From the NCBI RefSeq assembly GCF_046127645.1, contig NZ_CP175919.1: DNA of 64,000 nucleotides; one strand, written 5' to 3'. The position numbers and the translations under genes were made by a program. Origin of the DNA: Clostridium_F caseinilyticum. GTDB lineage: Bacteria; Bacillota; Clostridia; Clostridiales; Clostridiaceae. The notes beneath the pieces were generated by a model, which had not been told where the DNA came from, did no database searches, and saw only the letters and a program-made list of their open reading frames with translations. Shown here in pieces: positions 1 to 9,733 of this stretch (its first letter is position 1; each line of letters begins with the position of its first letter).

Positions 1-1280
1 TTAGGCATAAGTTCTCCTTTTGCTATTGTTGTACCTCTAATTTTTATTATATATTCATTAGTCTTAAGCTGCAAATTATCTCTTATTCTTATAGGTTGAA
101 CAACTACTCCCATTTCAATAGCACATTGTCTTCTTACAGAAGTTATTCTTTGAAGAAGATCTCCTCCTGAAGATTCATCTGCTAAAGGTATAAGTCCATA
201 TCCTATTTCCACTTCCATAGGTTCTACAGATACTAGATTCATAACATTTTCTGGTTCTTTACTTTCTATTTCTGTAATTTCCATTTGCTCTGCTTCTTCT
301 TGCATAATAACATGTTCTTTTTCTTCTTTAAATAAAAGATAAGCAGCTATTGCATTAGCTATTGCCAATATTAAAAAGGCTAAATGAGGAAGTCCTGGAA
401 TCATAGCTAAAAATAAAAGTACTACAGATGCTATAGCTAAAACCTTTGGGAATCCTGTTAATTGTTTACTTAAAACGGTTCCTAAATTCTCATCACTTCC
501 AGATCTAGTAACTAATATACCAGAAGCTGTAGATATTAAAAGGGCTGGTACTTGTCCTACAAGTCCATCTCCTATAGTAAGTCTTATGTAAGTTTGAGCT
601 GCTGTACCTATATCCATTTTTAGCATTACAACTCCTATTATTATACCTGCAATTATATTTATAAATGTTATTATAAGTCCTGCTACTGCATCTCCCTTTA
701 CAAATTTAGAAGCACCATCCATAGATCCATAAAAATCTGCTTCCCTTTGAAGATTTTGCCTTTTTTGTTTTGCTCCTTGTTCATCTATAAGTCCTGCATT
801 TAAATCCGCGTCTATACTCATTTGTTTTCCTGGCATAGCATCTAAAGTAAATCTAGCAGAAACTTCTGATACTCTTGATGCACCACTAGTTATAACTACA
901 AATTGTATTATAATTATAATAAGGAATATTATTATACCTATAACATAGTTTCCACCTGTAACAAGGCTTCCAAAGGTTTCTATTATTTTTCCTGCATAAG
1001 CATCTCTTAATATAAGCCTTGTAGAAGAAATATTCAACCCTAACCTAAAAAGAGTAGTTATCAATAATAGGGTTGGGAAAGATGAAAATTGAAGAACTTC
1101 TGTAGTAAACATAGTAATTAAGATTATAACTACAGAAAGAGTTATATTAAGAGCTAAGAGTATATCTAAAAGTCCAGAAGGAAGAGGTATTATTATCATT
1201 AATACAATTCCTACAACTCCAAAAGCTGCAATAATATCTATATTGTTTTTTATGTTAAATCTTTTATTAGTACCTTCCAC
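1..1280 (-). CDS. flhA: Flagellar export apparatus protein FlhA (N-terminal part, runs off the window)
   Basis: Integral membrane ring of the flagellar type III export gate. About 426 codons are present; the family is usually near 690, so the cytoplasmic C-terminal domain lies outside the window. The start is a GTG at 1280 preceded by GAGGTGA; the protein opens MEGTNKRFNIKNNID and continues into hydrophobic helices, then a cytoplasmic loop typical of FlhA. It is the last visible gene of the early operon and lies 28 bases after fliR-flhB. No stop is seen in this frame. Confidence 0.95.
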   Translation of the reverse strand, partial: MEGTNKRFNIKNNIDIIAAFGVVGIVLMIIIPLPSGLLDILLALNITLSVVIILITMFTTEVLQFSSFPTLLLITTLFRLGLNISSTRLILRDAYAGKIIETFGSLVTGGNYVIGIIIFLIIIIIQFVVITSGASRVSEVSARFTLDAMPGKQMSIDADLNAGLIDEQGAKQKRQNLQREADFYGSMDGASKFVKGDAVAGLIITFINIIAGIIIGVVMLKMDIGTAAQTYIRLTIGDGLVGQVPALLISTASGILVTRSGSDENLGTVLSKQLTGFPKVLAIASVVLLFLAMIPGLPHLAFLILAIANAIAAYLLFKEEKEHVIMQEEAEQMEITEIESKEPENVMNLVSVEPMEVEIGYGLIPLADESSGGDLLQRITSVRRQCAIEMGVVVQPIRIRDNLQLKTNEYIIKIRGTTIAKGELMP

Positions 1281-1307
1281 TAAATCACCTCATTTTGTAT
1301 ACCTAGT

Positions 1308-3137
1308 TTATTTTTTCTTTTTTAAAGAATAGACTATAGCTAATATTTCTGCTACTGCTTCGTACATATCATGTGGCACTTCTGAATCAATTTCTATTTT
1401 ATCATACATTAATCTTGCTAAAGGTTTGTTTTCTATTACAGGTACTTCATTATTTTTAGCTATATCTTTTATTCTTATAGCAACATAATCTGCTCCCTTA
1501 GCTACAACTTTAGGTGCATTATCTCCTTTTTCATATCTTAATGCTACAGCTATATGAGTAGGGTTTGTAACTACCACTGTAGCCTTAGGAACTTCCTGCA
1601 TCATTCTTTGCATAGCCATTTCTCTTTGCTTTTGTTTTATCTTTGATTTAATCTGAGGATCTCCTTCATCTTGTTTATACTCTTCTTTAACTTCTTGCTT
1701 TGTCATTTTTAAATCTTTATTATATTGATATTTTTGATATACATAATCTGCCACAGCTATAAAAAGCATAATCAAGGTTATCCTAAAAAATATAGATATA
1801 GCAAGAGATAATAGTCCTGTTATCATATCCCAAGGTTTTAAGGTTCCTAAATTTAATATTTTTAAATAATTATCCTTTAAAAATTCATAACCTACAACAC
1901 CTACAACAGTTATTATAGTCAAATCTTTTAAAAGTTCCATTACAGTTCTTAGTGAAAACATTCTTTTAAAACCATTTATAGGATTTAATTTTTTAAAATC
2001 TGGTTTTAAAGGTTCCTTTGTAAATAAGAATCCTGTTTGTAGATAATTAGCAGCTATACCAAAACACATAATTGGCAAAGCTACAGGTAAAACAATTTTA
2101 CCTACACGCAAAATTGTTAATATGGCCAAAGAATTTAAATTATTGTAATTTAACTCCATATTAAGATAATTATTTAAAAATCCTGCCATAGTTTCTTTAA
2201 GTTCATTAGCTCCATATTCTCCTAATGCTATTAGCACTAAAGTACAAGCTAATAAAGTAAACGCAAGGGCTAACTCTTTACTTTTAGCTACTTGCCCTTT
2301 TTTTCTTGCATCCATTTTTTTACGAGGGGTAGCTTCCTCTGTTTTCTCTTCTGATGCAAAAATAATTAAAACAGGTATTGTTTTATAAAAACCTCTTATA
2401 GCATCTGGCAACATATCAAAAGCAGAATTTAAAACTTTTAAAAATAAAGGTAATGCAAATACAAAAGCAGTAAGTCCAACTATTATTTTAATAGGAAGTC
2501 CTAAAATCATTATATTTAATTGAGGTACTGTTCTAGCTACTAATCCTAAAGTAAGATCCGTTATAAGTATAATAAATACAATAGGTACTGCTATTTTGAT
2601 GCTTATATAAAAATATTGTATAAAAACATTTATAACATGCTTTATACCCTCTTGATTTAGAAAAAATGCTCCTAATTTTATAACATTAAAACTTTCTACT
2701 AAAGCTCTTATAAGCATATGATGGCCATCTATTAAGAAAAATACGATAGTACTAAACCAATATAATATTCTCTCTAAAAAAGTTACATTACTATTAGTGC
2801 TAGGGTCAAACATAGTCATCATAGCGAATCCTACTTGAAGATCCATCATATTACCAGCATATCTAGCACAAACAAAAGCAGAATTGGTTATATATCCCAA
2901 AATAGCTCCTGCTAAAATTTCATTAATAATATTAAATATCAATGAAGTAGAATTATTTATAGTATTTACAGTACTAATATCTATAGAACCAACTAGCATA
3001 TAAGCTATGATTAAAGCTAACGATACCTTGCCTATTACAGGGGTTCCTTTTGGGAAAAATATAGGTACCATACTAAAAAAAATAAAAAGCCTAAAAGAAA
3101 CTAAAATTATGGCTGTAGCATAGGCTGCACTTATCAA
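1308..3137 (-). CDS. fliR/flhB: Fused flagellar export proteins FliR-FlhB
   Basis: Residues about 1-250 are a FliR-type membrane protein of the export gate; residues about 260-609 are FlhB, with the EEKTEEATPRKK entry motif, four membrane segments and the autocleavage motif NPTH at 525-528 that drives the hook-to-filament specificity switch. In most bacteria these are two genes; a fusion is known in several clostridia. The start is TTG at 3137 with GAGAGGA five bases upstream. Gene order fliP-fliQ-fliR/flhB-flhA supports the call. Confidence 0.97.
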   Translation of the reverse strand: MISAAYATAIILVSFRLFIFFSMVPIFFPKGTPVIGKVSLALIIAYMLVGSIDISTVNTINNSTSLIFNIINEILAGAILGYITNSAFVCARYAGNMMDLQVGFAMMTMFDPSTNSNVTFLERILYWFSTIVFFLIDGHHMLIRALVESFNVIKLGAFFLNQEGIKHVINVFIQYFYISIKIAVPIVFIILITDLTLGLVARTVPQLNIMILGLPIKIIVGLTAFVFALPLFLKVLNSAFDMLPDAIRGFYKTIPVLIIFASEEKTEEATPRKKMDARKKGQVAKSKELALAFTLLACTLVLIALGEYGANELKETMAGFLNNYLNMELNYNNLNSLAILTILRVGKIVLPVALPIMCFGIAANYLQTGFLFTKEPLKPDFKKLNPINGFKRMFSLRTVMELLKDLTIITVVGVVGYEFLKDNYLKILNLGTLKPWDMITGLLSLAISIFFRITLIMLFIAVADYVYQKYQYNKDLKMTKQEVKEEYKQDEGDPQIKSKIKQKQREMAMQRMMQEVPKATVVVTNPTHIAVALRYEKGDNAPKVVAKGADYVAIRIKDIAKNNEVPVIENKPLARLMYDKIEIDSEVPHDMYEAVAEILAIVYSLKKKK

Positions 3138-3170
3138 AGAAATCCTCTCCTAGCGTATTTTCTACTTTCC

Positions 3171-3440
3171 TTATTTTATAATCTGAGTTATCATTGCAAA
3201 AATTCTTTCTGTAAAGGCTAATAATTGATGTAACATCCAGCTACCAGTTAAAAGACCTATTAAAGCTACAGCTATAAGCTTTGGCACAAAAGTTAAGGTT
3301 TGTTCTTGAATCTGTGTTGTAGCTTGAAATATACTTATTATAAGACCTACTAATATAGATATTATTAAAATTGGCGCAGATACTAAAAGACCTGTTTGAA
3401 TGGCATCTTTTATAATACCCATAACCATATTTTCGCTCAT
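3171..3440 (-). CDS. fliQ: Flagellar export protein FliQ
   Basis: 89 residues, the normal FliQ length, with two long hydrophobic helices (about 15-40 and 50-75). FliQ forms part of the helical FliPQR export gate core. It starts with ATG after a TTAGGGGTGA ribosome site and sits between fliP (11 bases upstream) and fliR-flhB. Confidence 0.96.
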   Translation of the reverse strand: MSENMVMGIIKDAIQTGLLVSAPILIISILVGLIISIFQATTQIQEQTLTFVPKLIAVALIGLLTGSWMLHQLLAFTERIFAMITQIIK

Positions 3441-3451
3441 TTAAGTCACCC

Positions 3452-4228
3452 CTAACCAAAACTCATCACTAAAGATTTTACAAGAAGGTACCATCCATCT
3501 ACCATTACAAACAACAAAAGTTTAAAAGGTAAGGATATCATAACTGGTGGCAACATAAACATACCCATAGACATAAGCACACTAGCTACTACCAAATCTA
3601 TAATTAAAAATGGAATAAATAATAAAAATCCTATTTGGAAAGCTGTCTTAAGTTCACTTATTATAAATGCAGGTACTACTATATCCAAAGGCGCATTATC
3701 TTTAGTTACCTTAAAATTTGGCTTGGCCAAATCTACAAATAATTTTAAGTCCTTTTGTCTTGTTTGTTTTAACATAAATTGTCTAAGAGGCTTGGCCCCT
3801 ATTTCTACTGCCTGCTCTTGAGTAATTTTATTTTTCATATAAGGTTGTATAGCCTTAGTATTTATTTCAGTATATACAGGTTTCATTATAAATAAAGTTA
3901 AAAAAAGTGCAAGACCAATCATTACCTGATTAGGTGGAGATTGTTGTGTTCCCATAGCATTTCTTAAAAATCCAAATACCACAATTGTTCTTACAAAACT
4001 TGTCATCATTACTATGAAAGATGGCAATAATGTTAATACAGTTAACATTATTAATAGTTTTATATTATCTACATACTCTGTTGGATTATTAGCATTATCT
4101 ACAGAAATATTTATTTTGGGTATAGGTATGGTATTTTGTGGAGCTGCATAGGCTTTCATAGAACAAAAAAATACTATACCTAAAGCCATTAAAACCATAA
4201 GCATTATTTTGTTATTTCTTCTTTTCAT
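3452..4228 (-). CDS. fliP: Flagellar export protein FliP
   Basis: 258 residues. A cleavable signal peptide (hydrophobic 8-27, AYA-A end) precedes four membrane helices; MMTSFVRTIVVFGFLRNAMG is the conserved FliP block. FliP is the main component of the export gate in the basal body membrane. Its first codons overlap the last 17 bases of fliO, which suggests translational coupling. Confidence 0.97.
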   Translation of the reverse strand: MKRRNNKIMLMVLMALGIVFFCSMKAYAAPQNTIPIPKINISVDNANNPTEYVDNIKLLIMLTVLTLLPSFIVMMTSFVRTIVVFGFLRNAMGTQQSPPNQVMIGLALFLTLFIMKPVYTEINTKAIQPYMKNKITQEQAVEIGAKPLRQFMLKQTRQKDLKLFVDLAKPNFKVTKDNAPLDIVVPAFIISELKTAFQIGFLLFIPFLIIDLVVASVLMSMGMFMLPPVMISLPFKLLLFVMVDGWYLLVKSLVMSFG

Positions 4229-4619
4229 ATTTATCTTCCTTTTTTAGCTTATTTAACTTAAGTTTATCATAGATTTTATTTAATTCTCTCTTTTCTAGGA
4301 ATTTATTTAGCCCCTTATATTGTGGCATAGATTGAATTTTTAAATCTTCTATTTTTTTCGTTTCCTCTTCAGATAATTCTGTTATTTTTTCTATACTATG
4401 AGGAGTTGAAGTCATAATATATGCTTTTTCACCTATTTTAACCACACATACAAAATTTTCTTTAGATAGCGGAACCCTTTCTAAAACTTTTATATATTTC
4501 CCATTTTGAAATTTTTGAAGTTTCTCTCCTCCAAGTTTTAGTGATAAATACAAAAGTAAAAGCACTAGAGCTAGGGCAAAAATAGCTTTAAAAATCATTC
4601 CAATAAATTCTATATCCAT
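4212..4619 (-). CDS. fliO: Flagellar assembly protein FliO (FliO/FliZ family)
   Basis: 135 residues: one N-terminal membrane helix (about 8-28), then GGEKLQKFQNGKYIKVLERVPLS-type FliO sequence (residues about 30-50) and a lysine-rich tail. FliO helps assemble the FliP ring. Position directly before fliP is the standard one. ATG start with AGGGAC upstream. Confidence 0.9.
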   Translation of the reverse strand: MDIEFIGMIFKAIFALALVLLLLYLSLKLGGEKLQKFQNGKYIKVLERVPLSKENFVCVVKIGEKAYIMTSTPHSIEKITELSEEETKKIEDLKIQSMPQYKGLNKFLEKRELNKIYDKLKLNKLKKEDKYEKKK

Positions 4620-4689
4620 AATTATGTCCCTTCAACACTTAAATTAACTTTTCTAAAAGCCTTTAAAATTTCTATCATTTTTATATTTT

Positions 4690-5211
4690 CTATTGTACTA
4701 TTAAATCATCAAAATAGATACTGTTAATTCTACCTTTTTCAAGCATAGGACCGATTTTATTTATAATTTCTACCTTTATTTTATCAATATTTTTAGGATT
4801 TATATCTGCTGCTTTTTTAGATCTTAAAACTCCTATAACTGCATCTCTTAATATAGGCTTCTTTGTTTCTAATTCCTTATTTAATTTCTTTTCTTCATAT
4901 CCTATATAAATCTTTGCTTTTACAAATCTTTTTCCATCTTCATCTGCTAAATTTACTAAAAATTCATCTAAAGAGTAAGTTTTAGATGAAACTACAACCT
5001 GTTGAGGATACATTCCATTAGCAGTTTGTTGTGAATTTATAACATTAGTATTATTTACAGGCACTTGGTTAGCATTATTAGAAGTTTTTTTATTTTTTAT
5101 AAAAAGCATATATCCTCCAAAAGATCCTGCTCCAACTACAACTAATATAAGAACTATTATTATTATCTTTTTAAAACTTCCACCTTTTTTCTCTACATTT
5201 TTCTCGCTCAT
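4690..5211 (-). CDS. fliL: Flagellar basal body-associated protein FliL
   Basis: 173 residues with a short basic cytoplasmic end, one membrane helix (about 15-35), a low-complexity Asn/Gln linker and a periplasm-facing-type FliL domain (YSLDEFLVNLADEDGKRFVK). FliL supports the stator around the motor. It follows motB directly: the ATG at 5211 overlaps the motB stop. A 70-base gap separates it from fliO. Confidence 0.94.
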   Translation of the reverse strand: MSEKNVEKKGGSFKKIIIIVLILVVVGAGSFGGYMLFIKNKKTSNNANQVPVNNTNVINSQQTANGMYPQQVVVSSKTYSLDEFLVNLADEDGKRFVKAKIYIGYEEKKLNKELETKKPILRDAVIGVLRSKKAADINPKNIDKIKVEIINKIGPMLEKGRINSIYFDDLIVQ

Positions 5212-5963
5212 TTTTTGCTACTCCCCTTTTCTTTTGAAACTATAACTATATTTACCCTTCTATTTTTTGCCCTGTTAGCATCAGAATTATTTTGCACCAT
5301 AGGTCTGTATTCACCATATCCTGCTGCGGTAAATCTTGCTGGATTTTGTTTCTTAGTTTCAACAAAATATCTTAAAACATTAACTGCTCTAGCTGTAGAC
5401 AACTCCCAATTTGAACCATATATTTCATTTTTAATTGGTACATTATCTGTATGACCCTCCACAATTACTTCATTAGCCATTGTAGCTATTAATCCATTTA
5501 ACTTATCCATTATTTGTCTACTTTCAGGCTTAATGTCAGCTTTAGCTGTTTGAAAAAGCACATTATCCCTAAGCTGTATTACAACTCCTCTTCCTTCTTC
5601 TTTTACTTCCACAGAAGACTTAAGATTATTTTTATCTATAAACTTACTTACTTCATTATATACTTCCTTTGAATCAGATTTTCCATTAGCACCTGCTTCA
5701 CTTCCCATTTTAGTTGTCTCTCCTACCAAAGGTATATCTCCATTTTTCAAATTAAAATCAACAATACTATCTCCAGATTGACCACTCATTGCTACCTGCA
5801 TAGCAGAAGCTACTTGTTTAAATTTTTCAGCATCTACACTAGAAAAAGAATAAAGCAATATGAAGAAAGTTAATAATAAAGTTATGGTGTCAGAAAAGGT
5901 TGCTAACCATTCATCACCTCTTATTTCGTCTCCTCCACCTGAATTTTTATTTCTCCTAGCCAT
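5208..5963 (-). CDS. motB: Flagellar motor stator protein MotB
   Basis: 251 residues. A single membrane helix holds the proton-binding aspartate (D25 in TFSDTITLLLTFF), followed by a plug/linker and a C-terminal OmpA-type peptidoglycan-binding domain (VEGHTDNVPI). It pairs with MotA as the ion-driven stator. The ATG overlaps the end of motA; the ribosome site is GGGGAAGGAG. Confidence 0.97.
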   Translation of the reverse strand: MARRNKNSGGGDEIRGDEWLATFSDTITLLLTFFILLYSFSSVDAEKFKQVASAMQVAMSGQSGDSIVDFNLKNGDIPLVGETTKMGSEAGANGKSDSKEVYNEVSKFIDKNNLKSSVEVKEEGRGVVIQLRDNVLFQTAKADIKPESRQIMDKLNGLIATMANEVIVEGHTDNVPIKNEIYGSNWELSTARAVNVLRYFVETKKQNPARFTAAGYGEYRPMVQNNSDANRAKNRRVNIVIVSKEKGSSKK

Positions 5964-6768
5964 TTTGAGCTGCTCCTTCCCCAGATACTTGCACCTTATT
6001 ATAATCTAATCTTTCTGGTGGTGAAAGATAACTAACTAGCTTTTCTTCCATTATTCTTGGATTAACTCCTGATTGAATTGCTAAAACTCCTTCTAATATC
6101 ATTTCCCTTGTAGTTGCTTCTCCTCCACTTTTATACATTAAATTTGATCCCATAGGATTAAATACCATATTCGCCATTATAGAACCATAAAATGTAGTTA
6201 TAAGAGCCTTTGCCATCCCAGAAGCTATAGCACTAGAATCTGTAAGGTTAGCAAGCATTTGTATAAGGCCTATTAATGTACCTATCATACCAAAGGCTGG
6301 TGAATATCCGCCCCAGGTTTTTAACATATCTGCTCCTGCTTTATGTCTTTTTTCCATTTCATCTATTTCAAGTTCCATAATATCCCTTATGGTTTCTGGT
6401 TCTATCCCATCTACCACCATTCTTAGACCCTTTTTCATATAATCATCAGTTAAATTATTAATAGCATCTTCTAAAGAAAGAAGACCTTCTCTTCTAGCCT
6501 TTCTAGATAAATCTACAAAGTTTTGAATAACATCTATATTAGACATTCCATTATCTTTAAATGTCTGCCTTATAACTACAAAAAGTCTCTTAAATTCGCT
6601 CATAGGATAGGCAATTAGCATAGCGGTTAGAGATCCCCCTATAGTTATAAGTACAGATGCTAAATCCCAAAATATTTTAAGATCAGTTCCACCTGTAGCC
6701 ATTCCCCATATAATTAGTCCAAAACAAAAAATAAGTCCTATAGGTGTTAATATATCACTTTTTTTCAT
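5956..6768 (-). CDS. motA: Flagellar motor stator protein MotA
   Basis: 270 residues with four membrane helices and a large cytoplasmic loop between helices 2 and 3 (KKGLRMVVDGIEPETI, MEKRHKAGADMLKTWG) that contacts FliG. The conserved PAFGMIGTLIGLIQML block marks helix 3. GGGGGAG lies upstream of the ATG; its start overlaps the flbD stop. Confidence 0.97.
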   Translation of the reverse strand: MKKSDILTPIGLIFCFGLIIWGMATGGTDLKIFWDLASVLITIGGSLTAMLIAYPMSEFKRLFVVIRQTFKDNGMSNIDVIQNFVDLSRKARREGLLSLEDAINNLTDDYMKKGLRMVVDGIEPETIRDIMELEIDEMEKRHKAGADMLKTWGGYSPAFGMIGTLIGLIQMLANLTDSSAIASGMAKALITTFYGSIMANMVFNPMGSNLMYKSGGEATTREMILEGVLAIQSGVNPRIMEEKLVSYLSPPERLDYNKVQVSGEGAAQNG

Positions 6769-6974
6769 TTTCTAAACTCCCCCTGTATGCCTAAAGTGAT
6801 TATGTCACTTTTATACTTTTTAACTCTTTTTATTATTTCATCTGGTGTTTCTATAACTATATATTTTTTCCCATTTACCAAAGTAATCAAACTTTCTGGT
6901 ACCTGTTCAATTTTTTCAATATGTTCTGCATTTAAAGTAAAACTTTCTCGGTTCATACCTGTAAGCTGAATCAT
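6765..6974 (-). CDS. flbD: Small flagellar protein FlbD
   Basis: About 69 residues, family FlbD (MIQLTGMNRESFTLN, then a glycine and ending near the motA start). Its role is unclear, though it is regularly coded between flgE and motA in Firmicutes. I chose the ATG at 6974, because AAGGGGTG sits seven bases before it; a GTG nine bases upstream lies inside that ribosome site. Confidence 0.9.
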   Translation of the reverse strand: MIQLTGMNRESFTLNAEHIEKIEQVPESLITLVNGKKYIVIETPDEIIKRVKKYKSDIITLGIQGEFRK

Positions 6975-7145
6975 TTTAAACACCCCTTTTTAGCTAAAAT
7001 TTGAATACTTACATTTGAAGGTTGGATATCTGAAATTTAATTTTTAAAATCATGATAGTGTTTCTCATAACTAAAAATTTAATACTTAATTTTCAAATTC
7101 ACCACCTTTAAAAATCTTTTATTTTTACGTTTAATATAATAGTTA

Positions 7146-7247
7146 AAGTGGCTATCGCATTAAGGAGTTTACACACAATATGCTGTTTTGCAAATTTAAA
7201 ATTAGCACAATATATTGTAGGATTTATTCTTAGTGCGACAGCCCCTT
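7146..7247. repeat. Imperfect long inverted repeat, possible MITE remnant
   Basis: Two 21-base arms (7146-7166 and 7227-7247) match as inverted repeats except for a few bases: AAGTGGCTATCGCATTAAGG against AAGGGGCTGTCGCACTAAGA. The 60-base centre is AT-rich. It fills most of the 313-base gap between flgE and flbD, inside the early operon. There is no T-run on the transcribed strand, so it is not a simple terminator. The GGGGCTGTCGCA-like tips resemble transposon ends, so a small non-coding mobile element is possible. Confidence 0.5.
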
Positions 7248-7287
7248 ATTTTTTATTTTTATTTAATTAAACTTTATATTCTAATTA

Positions 7288-8331
7288 TTATCTCTTTAAG
7301 TTAACTAATTCTTGAAGTATTTCATCTCCTGTGGTTATCATTTTACCGCACGCTTGGAATGCTCTATTAGCAACTATCATTTCTGTAAATTCCTCTGCCA
7401 AGTCTACGTTAGACATTTCAATCATGCCATTAAGCATGTCTCCATAGCCTTTGTCATTTTGATCAGCTTCAGCCGTTCCACGAGGTGTCCTAATTACAGC
7501 TTCTCCAGAGTTTGCAGAATTTTTATATAAATTTTTACCAGCTTTTTCAAGTCCACCTTCATTTTTAAAGGAAGCCATGGCTATTTGTCCTAGCGCTGCT
7601 GATGTTCCATCTACCAGTGACGCTACAATAAGACCATCTTTATCAATACTAAAAGATTGAACTCTAACTAAAATATCTTTATTATCCTTATCTTTAGACA
7701 TTATTTCATCTGGTATTCTAAGTGGAACCAACTTATCTGAACTAGCTTTTAAACCTTTCAAATCTGAATTAACAAAATTTACAGTAATTTTTCCATCATC
7801 ACCATATACAATACTATCTGTAGCTGTACCACCCTCTGTATTAGTTCCATTCATAGAATATCCCATTATTCTAAGTCCATCTGAAGTTAAAAGATTTCCT
7901 TCTTTATCTAGTGTAAAAGAACCATCTCTTGTAAAGGATACATTCATATCGCTAGAGCCTAAAACTTGTCCTGTAGTAGGTATTCCGCCTTTATCACCTG
8001 CAGGTAATGGACCTTTTGCTACTATAAAGTATCCTGGTCCATCTATAGCCATATCTAAGTTTCTTCCTGTAGTTTGCATATTTCCTGTAGTGAATTTAGT
8101 ATATATACCAGATACTTGTACCCCTAATCCTACTTGCCTTGGGTTTGTACCTCCTACATTAGCACTTGGGCCTGTTGCACTAGACATATTTTGACTTAGC
8201 ATGTCTTGAAATCTAATACTTTGAGATTTAAAAGCTGTAGTATTAGCATTGGCTATATTATTACCTACTATATCTAATCTTGTTTGTTGTGCTTTAAGCC
8301 CACTTATACCTGAATACATTGATCTTAACAT
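7288..8331 (-). CDS. flgE: Flagellar hook protein FlgE
   Basis: 347 residues from the ATG at 8331, which has GGAGG eight bases upstream (an earlier in-frame ATG, 48 bases upstream, lacks such a site). N-terminal MLRSMYSGISGLKAQQTRLD with NNIANANTTAFK is the flagellar rod/hook signature; the C-terminal DLAEEFTEMIVANRAFQACG is the other half of the coiled-coil D0 domain. The protein polymerises into the hook. Confidence 0.95.
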   Translation of the reverse strand: MLRSMYSGISGLKAQQTRLDIVGNNIANANTTAFKSQSIRFQDMLSQNMSSATGPSANVGGTNPRQVGLGVQVSGIYTKFTTGNMQTTGRNLDMAIDGPGYFIVAKGPLPAGDKGGIPTTGQVLGSSDMNVSFTRDGSFTLDKEGNLLTSDGLRIMGYSMNGTNTEGGTATDSIVYGDDGKITVNFVNSDLKGLKASSDKLVPLRIPDEIMSKDKDNKDILVRVQSFSIDKDGLIVASLVDGTSAALGQIAMASFKNEGGLEKAGKNLYKNSANSGEAVIRTPRGTAEADQNDKGYGDMLNGMIEMSNVDLAEEFTEMIVANRAFQACGKMITTGDEILQELVNLKR

Positions 8332-8412
8332 ATAAAATTCCTCCAATTTTTTAAGGGGTAATAACTTTGTATCTTTCATTCTACAAAGTAAAGCATCCTA
8401 AAAAGGTCCAGC

Positions 8413-8826
8413 TTATATTATTACCGCACTATCTATATTTGTAAAAACATTATCCTTACTTTCTTCCTTTGTCATAGCAGTTATTACTGTTCTATTTTTT
8501 ATAGAGGTTATTAAAGCTGCATCCTTGCATAATATTAAGCACTCCCTGCTTCCCTTCTTATCAGCTATATTTATAGCTTTATTTATGCTATTCATATCTT
8601 CCTCTGATAGATTTATATTTCTGGATTTCATCCTATCAAAGGCATGCTTTGATATTATAAAACTTTCTTCTTTGTTAGTTTTACTTACTTTTTCATTTAA
8701 TTTTTGGTTTAATAATTTCTCAAAGCTTTCTGTTTTATGTTCAGTTTTAATATTTTTATTTTTTAAGGATGCATAATTATAGTCTTCTACTAAATGTAAT
8801 TTACCATTTATAATTTTAAATGACAT
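8413..8826 (-). CDS. TIGR02530-type flagellar operon protein
   Basis: 137 residues. The core FIISKHAFDRMKSRNINLSE and the end VFTNIDSAVII match the uncharacterised protein family found between flgD and flgE in Firmicute fla/che operons. Mostly helical and charged, no membrane segment. Its role in hook assembly is not known; the position suggests a link to the hook or hook cap. Confidence 0.85.
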   Translation of the reverse strand: MSFKIINGKLHLVEDYNYASLKNKNIKTEHKTESFEKLLNQKLNEKVSKTNKEESFIISKHAFDRMKSRNINLSEEDMNSINKAINIADKKGSRECLILCKDAALITSIKNRTVITAMTKEESKDNVFTNIDSAVII

Positions 8827-8840
8827 ATTCTTTCACACCC

Positions 8841-9704
8841 TTATTTTTTTTCTTCTACCTCATTTTTATTTCCGTCTCCCTCAGAAGGTTCAGATGAATC
8901 TACTGGTGTTGCTGGATCAGATGGATCTACTGGTTTTTCATCCGGTTTTTCAATATTACCAAAGTCGCCATCTTCCTGTACATTTGTTACATATTCAAAT
9001 GGTACATATATATCTTGTTCTTTTCCATCTTTTGTTATAGTAACTTTAATGCTTACTCCTAAGCCATTTCTAACTACACCTTTTACTACCCCAGTTATTT
9101 TTTCTTTTCCATCATCCATTAGTACATTTTTTCCTATTAAGCTTACAGCATTTAACAAATCATTATTGTATTTAGAATTTTCATTTATATCATCTGTAAT
9201 ATTTAATACATCTTCCATAGGAAATTCTCCAACTTTTCCTGGCTCATACTCTATGCTTAATTTGATTTCATCACCATTTTTTATTACATTTCTTACAATT
9301 CCTGCATATTGATTACCTTGATCATCAAACTTTCTAAGTAGCACTACTTTACCTATAAAACTAGAAGCTCCTGTTAATTTCATCATACTATTCAAATTAG
9401 CCATTTGCTCTAAAGATGAAAATTGAGCTAGTTGAGATACATATTCTGTTCCATCCTTTGCATTAGTTGGATCTTGATTTGCAAGTTCCGCAGCTAATAT
9501 TTTAAAAAAAGCATTTTTATCAAGGTCTTGTCCTTTTTTAACAATTCTAGTACCTCTATCAGTTTTAATACCAGTGTTTTCTTGTGTTGTCTCTATTATT
9601 CCTTTTTCATTTTCTTTTTTATCCGCTTCTTTTTTATTTTCATCACTAGTCTTATTAGTTGTACCAGTATAAGGTGAATAATTTGAATTAATTACTGTTG
9701 GCAT
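8841..9704 (-). CDS. flgD: Flagellar hook capping protein FlgD
   Basis: 287 residues. Residues about 62-110 hold the FlgD block (KNAFFKILAAELANQDPTN, EYVSQLAQFSSLEQMANLN). A Tudor/Fn3-like region follows, and the last 35 residues are Pro/Ser/Glu-rich low complexity. FlgD caps the growing hook and is replaced by FlgK. GGAGGTG precedes the ATG. Confidence 0.94.
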   Translation of the reverse strand: MPTVINSNYSPYTGTTNKTSDENKKEADKKENEKGIIETTQENTGIKTDRGTRIVKKGQDLDKNAFFKILAAELANQDPTNAKDGTEYVSQLAQFSSLEQMANLNSMMKLTGASSFIGKVVLLRKFDDQGNQYAGIVRNVIKNGDEIKLSIEYEPGKVGEFPMEDVLNITDDINENSKYNNDLLNAVSLIGKNVLMDDGKEKITGVVKGVVRNGLGVSIKVTITKDGKEQDIYVPFEYVTNVQEDGDFGNIEKPDEKPVDPSDPATPVDSSEPSEGDGNKNEVEEKK

Positions 9705-9733
9705 ATATTACACCTCCATTCTATTTTTTAATA

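Noticed and set aside
7153..7165. TGCGATAG on the minus strand as a sigma-D -10
   Set aside because: It is part of the inverted repeat, and the only TAAA is eight bases away instead of 15.
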